Counted from the stretch's first letter, positions 26,036-33,732 are shown. The stretch is DNA of 64,000 nucleotides from SIG480 sp045546975 (GCA_045546975.1 JAZQDV010000013.1:1-64000), one strand, 5' to 3'. The notes: generated from the sequence alone by a model not told the origin. Numbers and translations are program-made.

Positions 26036-26071
26036 ACAACGGCATTCCTTAACGGAATGCCGTTGTTTTTT
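26036..26071 (+). terminator. Second hairpin terminator after metG
   Basis: Perfect 13-bp stem ACAACGGCATTCC/GGAATGCCGTTGT (26036-26048, 26054-26066), then T6. It faces the immunity gene end and insulates the toxin locus from metG read-through. The 100 bp between the two terminators hold only a 15-codon frame (25971-26018) with AGAGG before it, which I do not call a gene. Confidence 0.88.
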
Positions 26072-26083
26072 GCTGGGTTGCGA

Positions 26084-26407
26084 CTATAGATTTTTGTAAT
26101 ATTCCGTCACATAGTCCTCAATAACATAACTGCCGTCGTTAATTTCGTTAAGACGGTTTATAAGCTTTGTCAAAAGGTCAAGCATAATATATTTATCTCT
26201 TTTTTCCGCTTCTTCGTCAAAAAAGCACGCCTGGTCATTACAGTCAAACTCATAATATCCGTTGTGCATTTCTTCTATCTCATTACTCAACTGCCTCACC
26301 AGCTTGTCTTTTTGAATGACCTCGGGGTCTACAGTCACAATCCCCTCATCTCCATACGTCCATATTGGACCATGCAAGAAATCAAGCATTATTTTTACTA
26401 CGTCCAC
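26084..26407 (-). CDS. Putative immunity protein for the adjacent toxin
   Basis: A 107-residue, strongly acidic protein of no family I recognise. It begins at a GTG with GGAGG placed inside the end of the toxin gene, 1 bp after the toxin stop, so the two are translationally linked. Small size, acidity (many Asp/Glu against a basic toxin C-terminus) and position directly after a toxin-domain gene are the usual signs of an immunity protein. This is inference from context. Confidence 0.6.
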   Translation of the reverse strand: MDVVKIMLDFLHGPIWTYGDEGIVTVDPEVIQKDKLVRQLSNEIEEMHNGYYEFDCNDQACFFDEEAEKRDKYIMLDLLTKLINRLNEINDGSYVIEDYVTEYYKNL

Positions 26408-26408
26408 T

Positions 26409-27923
26409 TTATTTTCCTCCTCTCTTTATTTTTGATATTGGGTATGCAGACGACACAAATCCATTTGTGCCTATACCTACTAAAAGATAATATTTTCCTT
26501 TGTAATAGTATATCCTTTCGTACCCCATGCGATTTTTCACTGGTTTTAATTCATTGCTTACAACATCGCCTTCCGATATTATCTTCTTTAGATATGTCGA
26601 AACTTCCTCGCGACTTATTCCAAGTGCGTCTTGAAAATCTTTTGCGTGCCCAGCTGTTTTTCCGTCTCCGTCTAAAATATGTGTAAGTCCTGCTTTTTGA
26701 TTTCCTTTCTCAAGCCAAAGTATCTGCTTTGTTTTATCTTTTGTTACAAACAAAACGTCTTCTTCCGTGAGTTTTACCTTAGCCTCTTTTAATTGATTTA
26801 GCAGTATTTTGTCTTCTTCCGGCAATTCTATTTTCTTGAATGATGACGTCGCAACATCATCAAACTTGCTTACAAGACTTGCCGTCTCGGACAATTTCCC
26901 CGCTGATCGTACAGCTTTTACGATATCTGCAACCTCCCCTATAGCGGGAATTGCACCAACTGTATCAAGTATTGCTCCGGAATAATCTCCTCGCAACAAA
27001 TCGACTGGTATCTGGGTAATATCTGCTGCTGTGTCAAGAACGGGGATGAGGGAAGCAACCGTCAAGGCGTTGCTTATTTCGTTGAGCTTTTTCCCATATG
27101 GACTTTCATTAAAGATTTTTTCCTTTTTCTCTTGCCACTTCTTTTTTACTTCGTCTGACGCTACTGTTGCAGCCATTTCGGCTTCTTGCTGTATGAAAAA
27201 GTGTTCGGGGTCATCCCCTTTTGCTATGACATTGTTTAGATATTCTTGTCTTGCTTTTTCATATTCATATTTGCTCTCGAGCTCTATAAAATTGTCTAAA
27301 TCTCTTCCTTTGGACATAGAGATATAGTTTTCAATATCGCCCGCTTCTTGTGCCTTTGCAATCCGCCTAGCACGTTCCCTGGGAAGCACAGAATAATTTA
27401 CACTTCGCTTTGCTTCGCGAAGATTAATCTTTTTTTCGTCATACTTCTTTGCTTCTTTCTCTTCTATGCCCTTAATGAACTCTTTTTCGGCATGATTCAG
27501 TTCTTCCTCATTGAAACCTTGAAGAAAATCGTCTTTTTGCATTTGCCTTTGAACCTTATTGATGTCTACGGTTTCTTTCGGTGGCATCTTTTCTTTTTCA
27601 GGAGCCGCCGCTTTCTTCTCCCCGTTAAATCCCTCAAGAAAAGCGTCTACCCTCATTTCTCTTTCGGCTTTATTCTTCATCCTTTCGGCATAAGCATTGC
27701 GAACTCGCGAATCTCTTTCGTCGCGAGCCTCATTAAAGCCTTTGAAAAACTCGTCGGTGTCCTCGTCTTGGCGTGTGCTTTTAGTGTTTTGAGACAGTGT
27801 CGGTTGGGTACTGTCTTTTTTGTTTTCTACCGGAATTTTTACTCCGGTTCCAAAATCATAATAGTATTCCGGTTGCTTTTTCTTGGTAAACGGATTTGTT
27901 GAAAAATCCAACACGTAACTCAT
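26409..27923 (-). CDS. Polymorphic toxin-like protein with C-terminal BECR-type nuclease domain
   Basis: 504 residues, AT-rich. N-terminal motif (residues 9-27) with Pro11, Lys14-16, Tyr20-22, Asp23 then FGTG. Four copies of a D-x-F-[FL]-x-G-F-N-E-like motif follow at 57-65, 93-101, 131-139 and (weaker) 147-155. Next come a charged helical region (160-280) and a hydrophobic pretoxin-like segment (283-335, with VGAIPAIGEVADIV). The C-terminal domain (about 388-504: WLEKGNQKAGLTHI, GHAKDF, IGTNGFVSSAYP) resembles the Barnase-EndoU-ColicinE5/D-RelE-like RNases. No signal peptide or LXG domain. AAAGGAG precedes the ATG. RNase activity and delivery route are inferred. Confidence 0.7.
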   Translation of the reverse strand: MSYVLDFSTNPFTKKKQPEYYYDFGTGVKIPVENKKDSTQPTLSQNTKSTRQDEDTDEFFKGFNEARDERDSRVRNAYAERMKNKAEREMRVDAFLEGFNGEKKAAAPEKEKMPPKETVDINKVQRQMQKDDFLQGFNEEELNHAEKEFIKGIEEKEAKKYDEKKINLREAKRSVNYSVLPRERARRIAKAQEAGDIENYISMSKGRDLDNFIELESKYEYEKARQEYLNNVIAKGDDPEHFFIQQEAEMAATVASDEVKKKWQEKKEKIFNESPYGKKLNEISNALTVASLIPVLDTAADITQIPVDLLRGDYSGAILDTVGAIPAIGEVADIVKAVRSAGKLSETASLVSKFDDVATSSFKKIELPEEDKILLNQLKEAKVKLTEEDVLFVTKDKTKQILWLEKGNQKAGLTHILDGDGKTAGHAKDFQDALGISREEVSTYLKKIISEGDVVSNELKPVKNRMGYERIYYYKGKYYLLVGIGTNGFVSSAYPISKIKRGGK

Positions 27924-27953
27924 AACTGAGTCTCCTTTCTTTTTAATTTAGGA

Positions 27954-28069
27954 AAGGAGAAATGCAGTATGATTTTTATATTACCACATTTCTCCTTGAA
28001 CTTCAAAGTTTATGTGATAATATGTTTCACCTTTTTGATAATTCCCTCCTTTTGATATCGGCGCCGATA
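27954..28069 (-). promoter_or_regulatory. Hairpins in the long 5' leader of the toxin gene
   Basis: The stretch 27924-28368 (445 bp) holds no leftward gene besides the toxin leader. Near the predicted start is a perfect 18-bp palindrome GATATCGGCGCCGATATC (28052-28069). Closer to the gene, 11-bp arms AAGGAGAAATG/CATTTCTCCTT (27997-27987, 27964-27954) enclose 22 bases. The first arm itself looks like a ribosome site and start codon followed by TGG TAA, a two-codon frame. A translational control role is possible but unproven. Confidence 0.4.
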
Positions 28070-28090
28070 TCCTTTTTTTGACGTCAAGGT

Positions 28091-28135
28091 ATTATACCAC
28101 AAAAAGTATTTTTGGTTTTGACAACTTTTTGACAA
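28091..28135 (-). promoter_or_regulatory. Toxin promoter with tandem TTGTCAA boxes
   Basis: TTGTCAA at 28135-28129 and 28124-28118 (11 bp apart), 21 bp, then TATAAT (28096-28091) preceded by TGG. Box spacing, gap length and extended -10 are identical to 209-253, and about three quarters of bases match over some 60 bp without gaps. The predicted start is near 28084, giving a leader of about 160 bases. Confidence 0.65.
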
Positions 28136-28229
28136 CTTTTTTCGCGTCAAAAACCTTAAAAAATCAAGTGTTTAAGCCATTTTTTGTGTACTGTGCTTTT
28201 TTGAGAACAGATTTTCTGCCGGACAGGCA

Positions 28230-28269
28230 AAAACAACCGTTTATAAAAATAATTACAAACGGTTGTTTT
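28230..28269 (+). terminator. Hairpin upstream of the RHH gene
   Basis: Inverted repeat AAAACAACCGTTT/AAACGGTTGTTTT with a 13-base loop, ending in TTTTCTTG. It resembles a terminator, but no rightward gene lies before it; it may insulate the small regulator or be a remnant. Confidence 0.4.
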
Positions 28270-28290
28270 CTTGTGTCGCAGCAACACTCT

Positions 28291-28348
28291 AGTAGTATTT
28301 TATACTACTTTATGCTATTTGTCAATATTCTTTCTTGTTTTGTAGTAT
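28291..28348 (+). promoter_or_regulatory. Promoter and likely operator of the RHH gene
   Basis: 7-bp inverted repeat AGTAGTA/TACTACT (28291-28297, 28303-28309) lies just before a -35 TTGTCA (28319-28324). A -10 TAGTAT (28343-28348) sits inside a second TAGTAT-rich stretch (GTAGTATAGTATA). Repeated TAGTA half-sites around the promoter suit autorepression by a ribbon-helix-helix protein. Confidence 0.5.
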
Positions 28349-28368
28349 AGTATATTCGAGGTGATATT

Positions 28369-28515
28369 ATGAAGCCGTTAAAGGTTAAAATCAGCATCAC
28401 AATAGACGAGGATTTGCTTGAAAAGCTAAAATCCGAAGCCGACAGTGACGAACGCTCCCTTTCACAATATATCAATATCATTCTGCGAAAGCATATAGAC
28501 AAAAACTTAAAATAG
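28369..28515 (+). CDS. Ribbon-helix-helix (CopG/Arc-type) small DNA-binding protein
   Basis: A 48-residue protein. A short beta strand (KPLKVKISITID) leads into EDLLEKLKSEADSDERSLSQYINIILRKHI, the typical RHH two-helix pattern. GAGGTG precedes the ATG. Such proteins dimerize and bind TA-rich palindromes, often their own promoter. No toxin partner follows: a terminator comes 3 bp after the stop codon. It lies between the toxin-immunity pair and the CDF gene; its target is unknown. Confidence 0.78.
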   Translation: MKPLKVKISITIDEDLLEKLKSEADSDERSLSQYINIILRKHIDKNLK

Positions 28516-28518
28516 TAC

Positions 28519-28557
28519 ATAACCCCACGCACCAATCGCTTTGGTGCGTGGGGTTAT
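28519..28557 (+). terminator. Terminator after the RHH gene
   Basis: Perfect 17-bp stem (28519-28535 with 28541-28557, core AACCCCACGCACCAA) with loop TCGCT. It can also stop the leftward CDF transcript, whose stop codon is at 28612. Confidence 0.85.
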
Positions 28558-28611
28558 TATTGCGTGTGAAAACAGGGTATATCTGCGCAAAGCGTTGCCT
28601 TAACACTCTTT

Positions 28612-29499
28612 TTAATGGTGGTGGTGATGGTGGTGCTCCCCGCCCGACTCTGTGTTGCAAACGAGGTCTGTGCATTGTTCCTCGGGAGTTTCCATTTCGA
28701 CTGTTGCGTGAGCTATTCCGTGTTCGGAAAGCTCTTCCTTTACCGCTTTTTTTACAGCTGCAAAGTCGCCGTCGGTGACAACGTGCATTGTTGCGGAGTT
28801 TACATACCCGTCAATCGTTCTTACGTGGATATGGTGGACACCAAGCACCGAGGGAAGGCTTGATATATGCTCACATATTTCGTCTATTGAGATATCTTTC
28901 GGTGTCTTTTCAAGGAAAATATCTATGACGGTTTTGAAGTTCTTTACCGCGCTCATAAAAATGAATACGGAAACTACAATGGAGAGGAGCGGGTCGATGA
29001 GTGCAAAATTCGTAAACTTCATAACAACCGCGCCAAGAAGTACCACAAGCCAGCCGAGCACATCCTCGAGCATGTGAAGGTTGACCGCCCTCTGGTTTAA
29101 GGAATGTCCGCCGTGCGTAAAGTACGCGGCGAGAAAGTTTATCACCGTGCCGAAAATGGCAAGGTATATAACTCCGTCATAATTTATCGCAACGGGATTG
29201 ATTATTCTCTTTATTGAGTTTGCGATTACAACAAGCGAGCCGACAAGAAGAATCACGGTCGTTATTACACCGCCGAGAAGCGAATATCGGGTGTAACCGT
29301 AGGTATGCGAAACATCGGGTTTCCTCTTGCTGAATCTTTCAAGAAAGTACGAGATTCCGATACTTGCCGCGTCGCCAAAATCGTGGATAGCGTCAGACGC
29401 GACGGCAACGCTTCCCGTTACCGTTCCTCCGACAAACTCCACTACGGAAAAAACAAGGTTCAGAATAAAGGCTACCAGTATTTTTTTGTCTGATTTCAT
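28612..29499 (-). CDS. Cation diffusion facilitator (CzcD-like) metal exporter with poly-His tail
   Basis: A 295-residue proton-coupled divalent-metal exporter. Six membrane helices (about 8-200), with the metal-site pairs AVASDAIHDFGD (helix 2) and HMLEDVLGW (helix 5). A cytosolic CDF C-terminal domain follows (about 205-285, with HHIHVRTIDG). The protein ends in seven consecutive His residues (GGEHHHHHHH), a likely metal-sensing or buffering tail. Zn, Co or Cd are the usual substrates; the actual one cannot be told. AGAGG precedes the start. Confidence 0.93.
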   Translation of the reverse strand: MKSDKKILVAFILNLVFSVVEFVGGTVTGSVAVASDAIHDFGDAASIGISYFLERFSKRKPDVSHTYGYTRYSLLGGVITTVILLVGSLVVIANSIKRIINPVAINYDGVIYLAIFGTVINFLAAYFTHGGHSLNQRAVNLHMLEDVLGWLVVLLGAVVMKFTNFALIDPLLSIVVSVFIFMSAVKNFKTVIDIFLEKTPKDISIDEICEHISSLPSVLGVHHIHVRTIDGYVNSATMHVVTDGDFAAVKKAVKEELSEHGIAHATVEMETPEEQCTDLVCNTESGGEHHHHHHH

Positions 29500-29524
29500 A
29501 TATAACCTCTTCCATATAAAATAA

Positions 29525-29900
29525 AGGGCGAGTAAGCCTGTAAGCCGAGTTCTGTCTTAGACAGTCATCTATCTACGCGACGTGTTGCCACGGCACTTTA
29601 GCCACCTTCCCGAGGACAGCCGGGCCGACCTTAAGTCCTCCTATGCGGTGTTGCTCCGGATAGAGTTTGCAGGATGAGTCAGTTCCCTGCTCACCCGTGA
29701 GCTCTTACCTCACGTTTCCACCCTTACCGCATTTCCGCAAAAACAAGTTTTTGCGGAAATGCGGCGGTATATCTCTGTTGCACTTTTCCTGAAGTCGCCT
29801 TCGGCGGGCGTTACCCGTTATCCTTGCCCTATGGAGCTCGGACTTTCCTCATACGTCACCTTTCGGCATTGACGCACGCGACTGTCCGGCTTACTCGCAG
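29525..29900 (-). ncRNA. rnpB: RNase P RNA
   Basis: The catalytic RNA of RNase P, which matures tRNA 5' ends. Reading leftward, the conserved 5' core GAGGAAAGTCCGAGCTCC and GGGCAAGGATAACGGGTAACGCCCG, the ACCGC stretch, and the 3' end pairing with the 5' end (GCGAGTAAGCC / GGCTTACTCGC) are all present. A long hairpin GCCGCATTTCCGCAAAAA with its complement (29735-29770) forms an extended P12-type arm. About 376 nt. The predicted start from the promoter matches the 5' end. Confidence 0.96.
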
Positions 29901-29905
29901 AAAAC

Positions 29906-29935
29906 ATTATAATTCAAGTTGTTTTATGTTGTCAA
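29906..29935 (-). promoter_or_regulatory. Promoter of rnpB
   Basis: Perfect TTGACA (29935-29930) and TATAAT (29911-29906), 18-bp spacer. Confidence 0.88.
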
Positions 29936-30032
29936 GTGCGCCAAAACACATTACAATATATGCCATTTTTCTGTTTTTTGAACAGCAGATTTAGTGTTCT
30001 GAGTATTTTTTAATAAAAAATGTAAAAAAGTA

Positions 30033-30061
30033 TTGATTTTTGCGCCGTAATATGATATCAT
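30033..30061 (+). promoter_or_regulatory. Promoter of rpmE
   Basis: TTGATT (30033-30038), 17-bp spacer, TATCAT (30056-30061) with TGA upstream (extended -10). Confidence 0.65.
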
Positions 30062-30117
30062 TTTTTTTGCTATTTATCTAGTAATTGTAACTCACGAATC
30101 CGAAAGAGGTGAATTTC

Positions 30118-30327
30118 ATGAAGGAAGGACTCCATCCCGACTACAAGCAGACAACTATCACCTGCGCTTGCGGCGAAGTTATAGAGACAGGCTCCACAAA
30201 GGAGAATATCAAGGTCGAAATTTGCTCAAAGTGCCATCCGTTCTACACAGGCAAGCAGAAGCTCGTCGATACAGGCGGCCGTGTTGATAGGTTCAACAAA
30301 AGGTTTGGTTTATCTCAGGATAAGTAA
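30118..30327 (+). CDS. rpmE: Ribosomal protein bL31, zinc-binding form
   Basis: A 69-residue large-subunit protein (MKEGLHPDYKQTTITCACG...). The Cys residues in CACG and CSKCHPFYTG mark the zinc-containing type. The ATG at 30118 has GAGGTG 6 bases upstream; an in-frame GTG at 30109 is part of that ribosome site and is not the start. Monocistronic, with its own promoter and terminator. Confidence 0.96.
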   Translation: MKEGLHPDYKQTTITCACGEVIETGSTKENIKVEICSKCHPFYTGKQKLVDTGGRVDRFNKRFGLSQDK

Positions 30328-30347
30328 TTATCTGTATTACCAACTAT

Positions 30348-30376
30348 ACCGAAGCTGTGATTCAGCTTCGGTTTTT
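30348..30376 (+). terminator. Terminator of rpmE
   Basis: 10-bp stem ACCGAAGCTG/CAGCTTCGGT (30348-30357, 30363-30372) then T5. Confidence 0.9.
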
Positions 30377-30437
30377 GTTGTATTTTGGGGCAAATCAGTG
30401 TATACTGATTACAGATAAACATTCAGGATGTGGGATT

Positions 30438-31097
30438 ATGGTCGATTTTAATAACGATTGGAACGAGGTACTCCGTGGCGAGTTCTCAAAGGACTATTAC
30501 ATAGCACTCCGCGCCTTTCTCAAGGAAGAATATTCATCCCGACGGATTTTTCCGGAGATGAACGACATTTTCAATGCGCTCCGCCTTACCTCTTATGCCG
30601 ATACAAAGGTCGTCATTCTCGGTCAGGACCCCTACCACGGCGAGGGACAGGCACACGGCCTTGCCTTCTCCGTAAAGGACGGCGTTCCCCTTCCTCCGTC
30701 GCTTAAAAATATCTATAAGGAGATTTTTGACGAGACGGGAAATCCCCCGCCCGAGAGCGGTAATCTCACGCGCTGGGCAAAACAGGGCGTGCTACTGCTC
30801 AATGCGTGCCTGACCGTGCGCGAGGGCGAGGCAAATTCGCACCGCGCAAAAGGCTGGGAGATTTTTACGGACAACGTTATTGCAAAGCTGAACGCGCGCG
30901 AAAAGCCTGTTATCTTTCTTTTGTGGGGCAGAAACGCAAGGGAGAAGGAGACACTCATCACAAACCCACAGCACAAGGTGTTTTCTTCCGCACACCCGAG
31001 CCCACTCTCTGCATATAACGGCTTCTTCGGTTGCGGGCACTTCAACGCCGCAAACCGCGAGCTTGTACTTTCGGGCGAGATGCCCATAATCTGGTAA
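30438..31097 (+). CDS. ung: Uracil-DNA glycosylase
   Basis: Family 1 UDG that excises uracil from DNA. 219 residues from the ATG at 30438 (AGGATG upstream). It has the catalytic water-activating motif GQDPYHGEGQAHGLAFSV, the PPSLKNIYKEI segment, LLLNACLTV and the minor-groove loop HPSPLSAYNGF. galM follows 13 bp later. Confidence 0.97.
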   Translation: MVDFNNDWNEVLRGEFSKDYYIALRAFLKEEYSSRRIFPEMNDIFNALRLTSYADTKVVILGQDPYHGEGQAHGLAFSVKDGVPLPPSLKNIYKEIFDETGNPPPESGNLTRWAKQGVLLLNACLTVREGEANSHRAKGWEIFTDNVIAKLNAREKPVIFLLWGRNAREKETLITNPQHKVFSSAHPSPLSAYNGFFGCGHFNAANRELVLSGEMPIIW

Positions 31098-31110
31098 AGG
31101 AGAAATTGAA

Positions 31111-32145
31111 ATGAGCTTTGAAAAAGGTCTTTTTGACGGTTTTGAAACCTACACCCTCAAAAACAAAAACGGAATGGAAGTTACGATTCTCTCTATCGGT
31201 GCATCTGTAATAAGCGCGCTTGTCCCCGACCGCGACGGAAAGAAGCGCGACGTTGTGCTCGGCTATGGGAGTGCAAAGGGCTATCTTAACACCGATGCAT
31301 ACTTCGGCGCAGTTTGTGGAAGATTCGCTTTTAGAATCGCAGATGCTTCGGTTGAGATAAGCGGAAAAGAGTATAAGCTTACCTGCAACGAGGGAAATTA
31401 CACTATCCACGGCGGAAGTGAAAACCCCTGCGCGATGACTGAATTTGACTATAAGTCCAATACTGATAACAGCGTTACGCTCACAAGGTTTTTGCCCGAC
31501 GGTGAAAACGGTTTCCCCGGCAATATGACAATCGACGTTACCTACACACTCTCCGACGAGAACGGAATCAGGATTTCGTACTTCGCAACGAGTGACAAGG
31601 ACACGGTTATCAATCTCTCAAATCATACATACTTTAACCTCGACGGACACGCTTCAGGCTCAGTCGAAGGGCATATTATGACGATGAACGCCGACACCTT
31701 TGCGCCTATAGACGAGAACATCATGTTCTACGGCAAGGTTGTTCCCGTAACCCCCGTTTTTGACTTCCGAAAGCCCAAGGAAATCGGTCGCGATATAAAT
31801 TCAGGCGATCACCAGCTTGAGCTTGCAGGTGGATATGACCACGCGTGGACGGTCAGGACAAACGGAAAGACCCCCGTTGCCTGCACCGAGGTGTACTGCC
31901 CAGAGTCTGGAATAAACCTCACAGTTAAGACAAACTCGCCGATAGTCCATCTCTATACGGGAAACTACCTGCCGGGCAATAACACCGCAGGTAAGGACGG
32001 CACGGTATACGTAAAACGCGGTGGCTTCTGCCTTGAGACCGGCTTTTACTCAAACTGCGTGAAGTTCCCCGAGCTCGGTATGGGCTTCCTCAAAAAAGAC
32101 GAGGTCTTTGACTATGAGACCGAGTTTAAGTTTGATGTAAAATAA
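31111..32145 (+). CDS. galM: Aldose 1-epimerase (mutarotase)
   Basis: Interconverts alpha and beta anomers of hexoses such as galactose. A 344-residue beta-sandwich enzyme with GRFAFRIADA, the substrate-binding IHGG, the catalytic His in LSNHTYFNLDGH, YDHAW and the catalytic Glu in CLETGFYSNCVKFPE. AAGGAG precedes the ATG. Probably co-transcribed with ung; a terminator follows. Confidence 0.95.
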   Translation: MSFEKGLFDGFETYTLKNKNGMEVTILSIGASVISALVPDRDGKKRDVVLGYGSAKGYLNTDAYFGAVCGRFAFRIADASVEISGKEYKLTCNEGNYTIHGGSENPCAMTEFDYKSNTDNSVTLTRFLPDGENGFPGNMTIDVTYTLSDENGIRISYFATSDKDTVINLSNHTYFNLDGHASGSVEGHIMTMNADTFAPIDENIMFYGKVVPVTPVFDFRKPKEIGRDINSGDHQLELAGGYDHAWTVRTNGKTPVACTEVYCPESGINLTVKTNSPIVHLYTGNYLPGNNTAGKDGTVYVKRGGFCLETGFYSNCVKFPELGMGFLKKDEVFDYETEFKFDVK

Positions 32146-32150
32146 AGCTT

Positions 32151-32178
32151 GTGTCCCCTGTCTAAGGGGACACTTTTT
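32151..32178 (+). terminator. Terminator of ung-galM
   Basis: Perfect 8-bp stem GTGTCCCC/GGGGACAC (32151-32158, 32166-32173), then T5. Confidence 0.88.
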
Positions 32179-32223
32179 ATGTCTTCCGAATAGTATGGTA
32201 TATAACTTTTCGGAGGAGGAAAA

Positions 32224-32592
32224 ATGCACGACAATAAACTGGCGGGCGGCTTTGCCGCGCTGTTTTTTTCAAGGGACTCTGATACTAGCGCGATGTATGT
32301 TTCTACCCCTGCGCCCGCGTGGATCGGCGGGAACGGAAGAAAAAGTGTTTCGGTAACCGAAAACGGAATGTTTTGCCTCTATCTTCTCGTTTTCTCAAAG
32401 GTCGGAGGCGGCGCTTGTCTCACCGTGAACGGACGTGATATTGAAGCCTCGCTCACGGGAGAGAAGAACGGCGAGATATTCACAACTGCCGTTTGCAGTA
32501 TCCGTGAAGCGGCACTCCCCTGTTCTCTCGGTGCAAGTCTATTTGGAGAAACCGAGGAGGGCTTGCTTTTAATTGTCAGATGCAATGTCTGA
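32224..32592 (+). CDS. Hypothetical protein, small, glycine-rich
   Basis: A 122-residue protein with an excellent ribosome site (GGAGGAGG, 5 bases before the ATG), so likely real. No signal peptide. Alternating hydrophobic strands and glycines (FCLYLLVFSKVGGGACLTVNG, ASLFGETEEGLLLIVRCNV) suggest an all-beta fold; this vaguely recalls TNF/C1q-like collagen-tail caps, but I cannot assign a family. It lies alone between galM and the YerB-like gene. Confidence 0.6.
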   Translation: MHDNKLAGGFAALFFSRDSDTSAMYVSTPAPAWIGGNGRKSVSVTENGMFCLYLLVFSKVGGGACLTVNGRDIEASLTGEKNGEIFTTAVCSIREAALPCSLGASLFGETEEGLLLIVRCNV

Positions 32593-32658
32593 TTTTTTCT
32601 GTACTATCGGCAAATTGTGTGGTAGAATAGAGATATAAACAAAAGAGAGGTGTTCCCT

Positions 32659-33732
32659 GTGAAATTAAGGCTTGCTTCCGTTTTATGTGTTCTTGTTCTT
32701 TTATTTACGCTTCTTTCTGCATGCGGCGGCGCTCCCGATGACTCTCCCGAAGAGATTGTGAATGTGCCCGTATACAAAAGCGCGCTTACGGGTCTTCCCG
32801 TCGAGAGTGAGGAAGTCTCACACCGCCGTCCCGTCGCAATTATGATAAACAACATCAAAAAGGCGCTCCCACAATACGGAATCTCAAAGGCGGGTATTGT
32901 CTTTGAGGCACTTGCCGAGGGTGGAATAACAAGGCTTCTCGCAGTTTACGACGACCTTGAGGGTGTTTCCCAAATCGGCACCGTTCGCTCGGCACGTCCG
33001 TATTATCTCGACTTTGCTCAGGGTCTTGACGCGATATATGTGCATATTGGCGGAAGTCCCGAGGCATACAGCGAGATAAAGTCGCGCGGGATGGACTCCT
33101 TCGACCTCATTGAGGGAAGAAATGACAGTATGTACTGGCGCGACAAGGCACGGATTCAGCAGAGCGGATATGAGCACAGCGTGTTTACCTCGGGCGACAG
33201 AATTGTTGAAAAAATCACCGAGCGCGGTATGCGTGACACACGCTCTTCCTCATACGGAGATGCTTTTAATTTCTCAGAGGATGTAGTTTATGAGGGTAGC
33301 GACGCTCTCGATATTTCCGCTACCTTCTCCCCGTATAAAACAGGCAGATATACATACGATGAGGATATAGGACTCTACCGCATTGAGCAGTACGACACCG
33401 CACACATGGACGCACTTGTCGGCAGTCAGATAGCGTTCAAAAACGTATTCGTTCTTCGGATGAACTCCCAGATCATAAAGGGTGATACCGCAGGCAGACT
33501 CCGCTTTGATACTGTCGGCTCGGGCGAGGGTATGTATTTCGTAAACGGAACGAAAACGGATTTCACCTGGTCAAAGGCAAGTACCACGGCACCGTTTGTG
33601 TTTACGCTCTCCGACGGAAGTGAGCTTCCCGTAGTCCCGGGCGACAGCTACGTCGCAATAGTTCCACCAAAAGCCGAGGTCAATATCGAGGGTGAGGCAC
33701 AAACAGAAGAAAACACAGAAGAAAACTCTTGA
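32659..33732 (+). CDS. DUF3048 (YerB-type) lipoprotein
   Basis: A 357-residue exported lipoprotein: signal peptide MKLRLASVLCVLVLLFTLLSAC with lipobox LSAC. Two DUF3048 lobes follow, with RPVAIMINNIKKALPQYGISKAGIVFEALAEGG and IGTVRSARPYYLDFA. Homologous to B. subtilis YerB, whose function is unknown. The GTG at 32659 is preferred because GAGAGGTG lies 6 bases upstream; the GTG at 32650 belongs to that site. The tail is Glu-rich. The -35 of the following tRNA promoter overlaps the stop codon. Confidence 0.9.
   Translation: MKLRLASVLCVLVLLFTLLSACGGAPDDSPEEIVNVPVYKSALTGLPVESEEVSHRRPVAIMINNIKKALPQYGISKAGIVFEALAEGGITRLLAVYDDLEGVSQIGTVRSARPYYLDFAQGLDAIYVHIGGSPEAYSEIKSRGMDSFDLIEGRNDSMYWRDKARIQQSGYEHSVFTSGDRIVEKITERGMRDTRSSSYGDAFNFSEDVVYEGSDALDISATFSPYKTGRYTYDEDIGLYRIEQYDTAHMDALVGSQIAFKNVFVLRMNSQIIKGDTAGRLRFDTVGSGEGMYFVNGTKTDFTWSKASTTAPFVFTLSDGSELPVVPGDSYVAIVPPKAEVNIEGEAQTEENTEENS

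Noticed and set aside
28116..28136. Start of a CRISPR-like or tandem-repeat array (repeated TTGACAA)
   Set aside because: Only two 7-bp units exist, 11 bp apart, with no spacers or cas genes; geometry fits a regulator binding site.
28078..28350. 90-codon rightward frame across the toxin promoter
   Set aside because: Runs through the paired TTGTCAA promoter and a hairpin, has no ribosome site and no similarity to a known protein.
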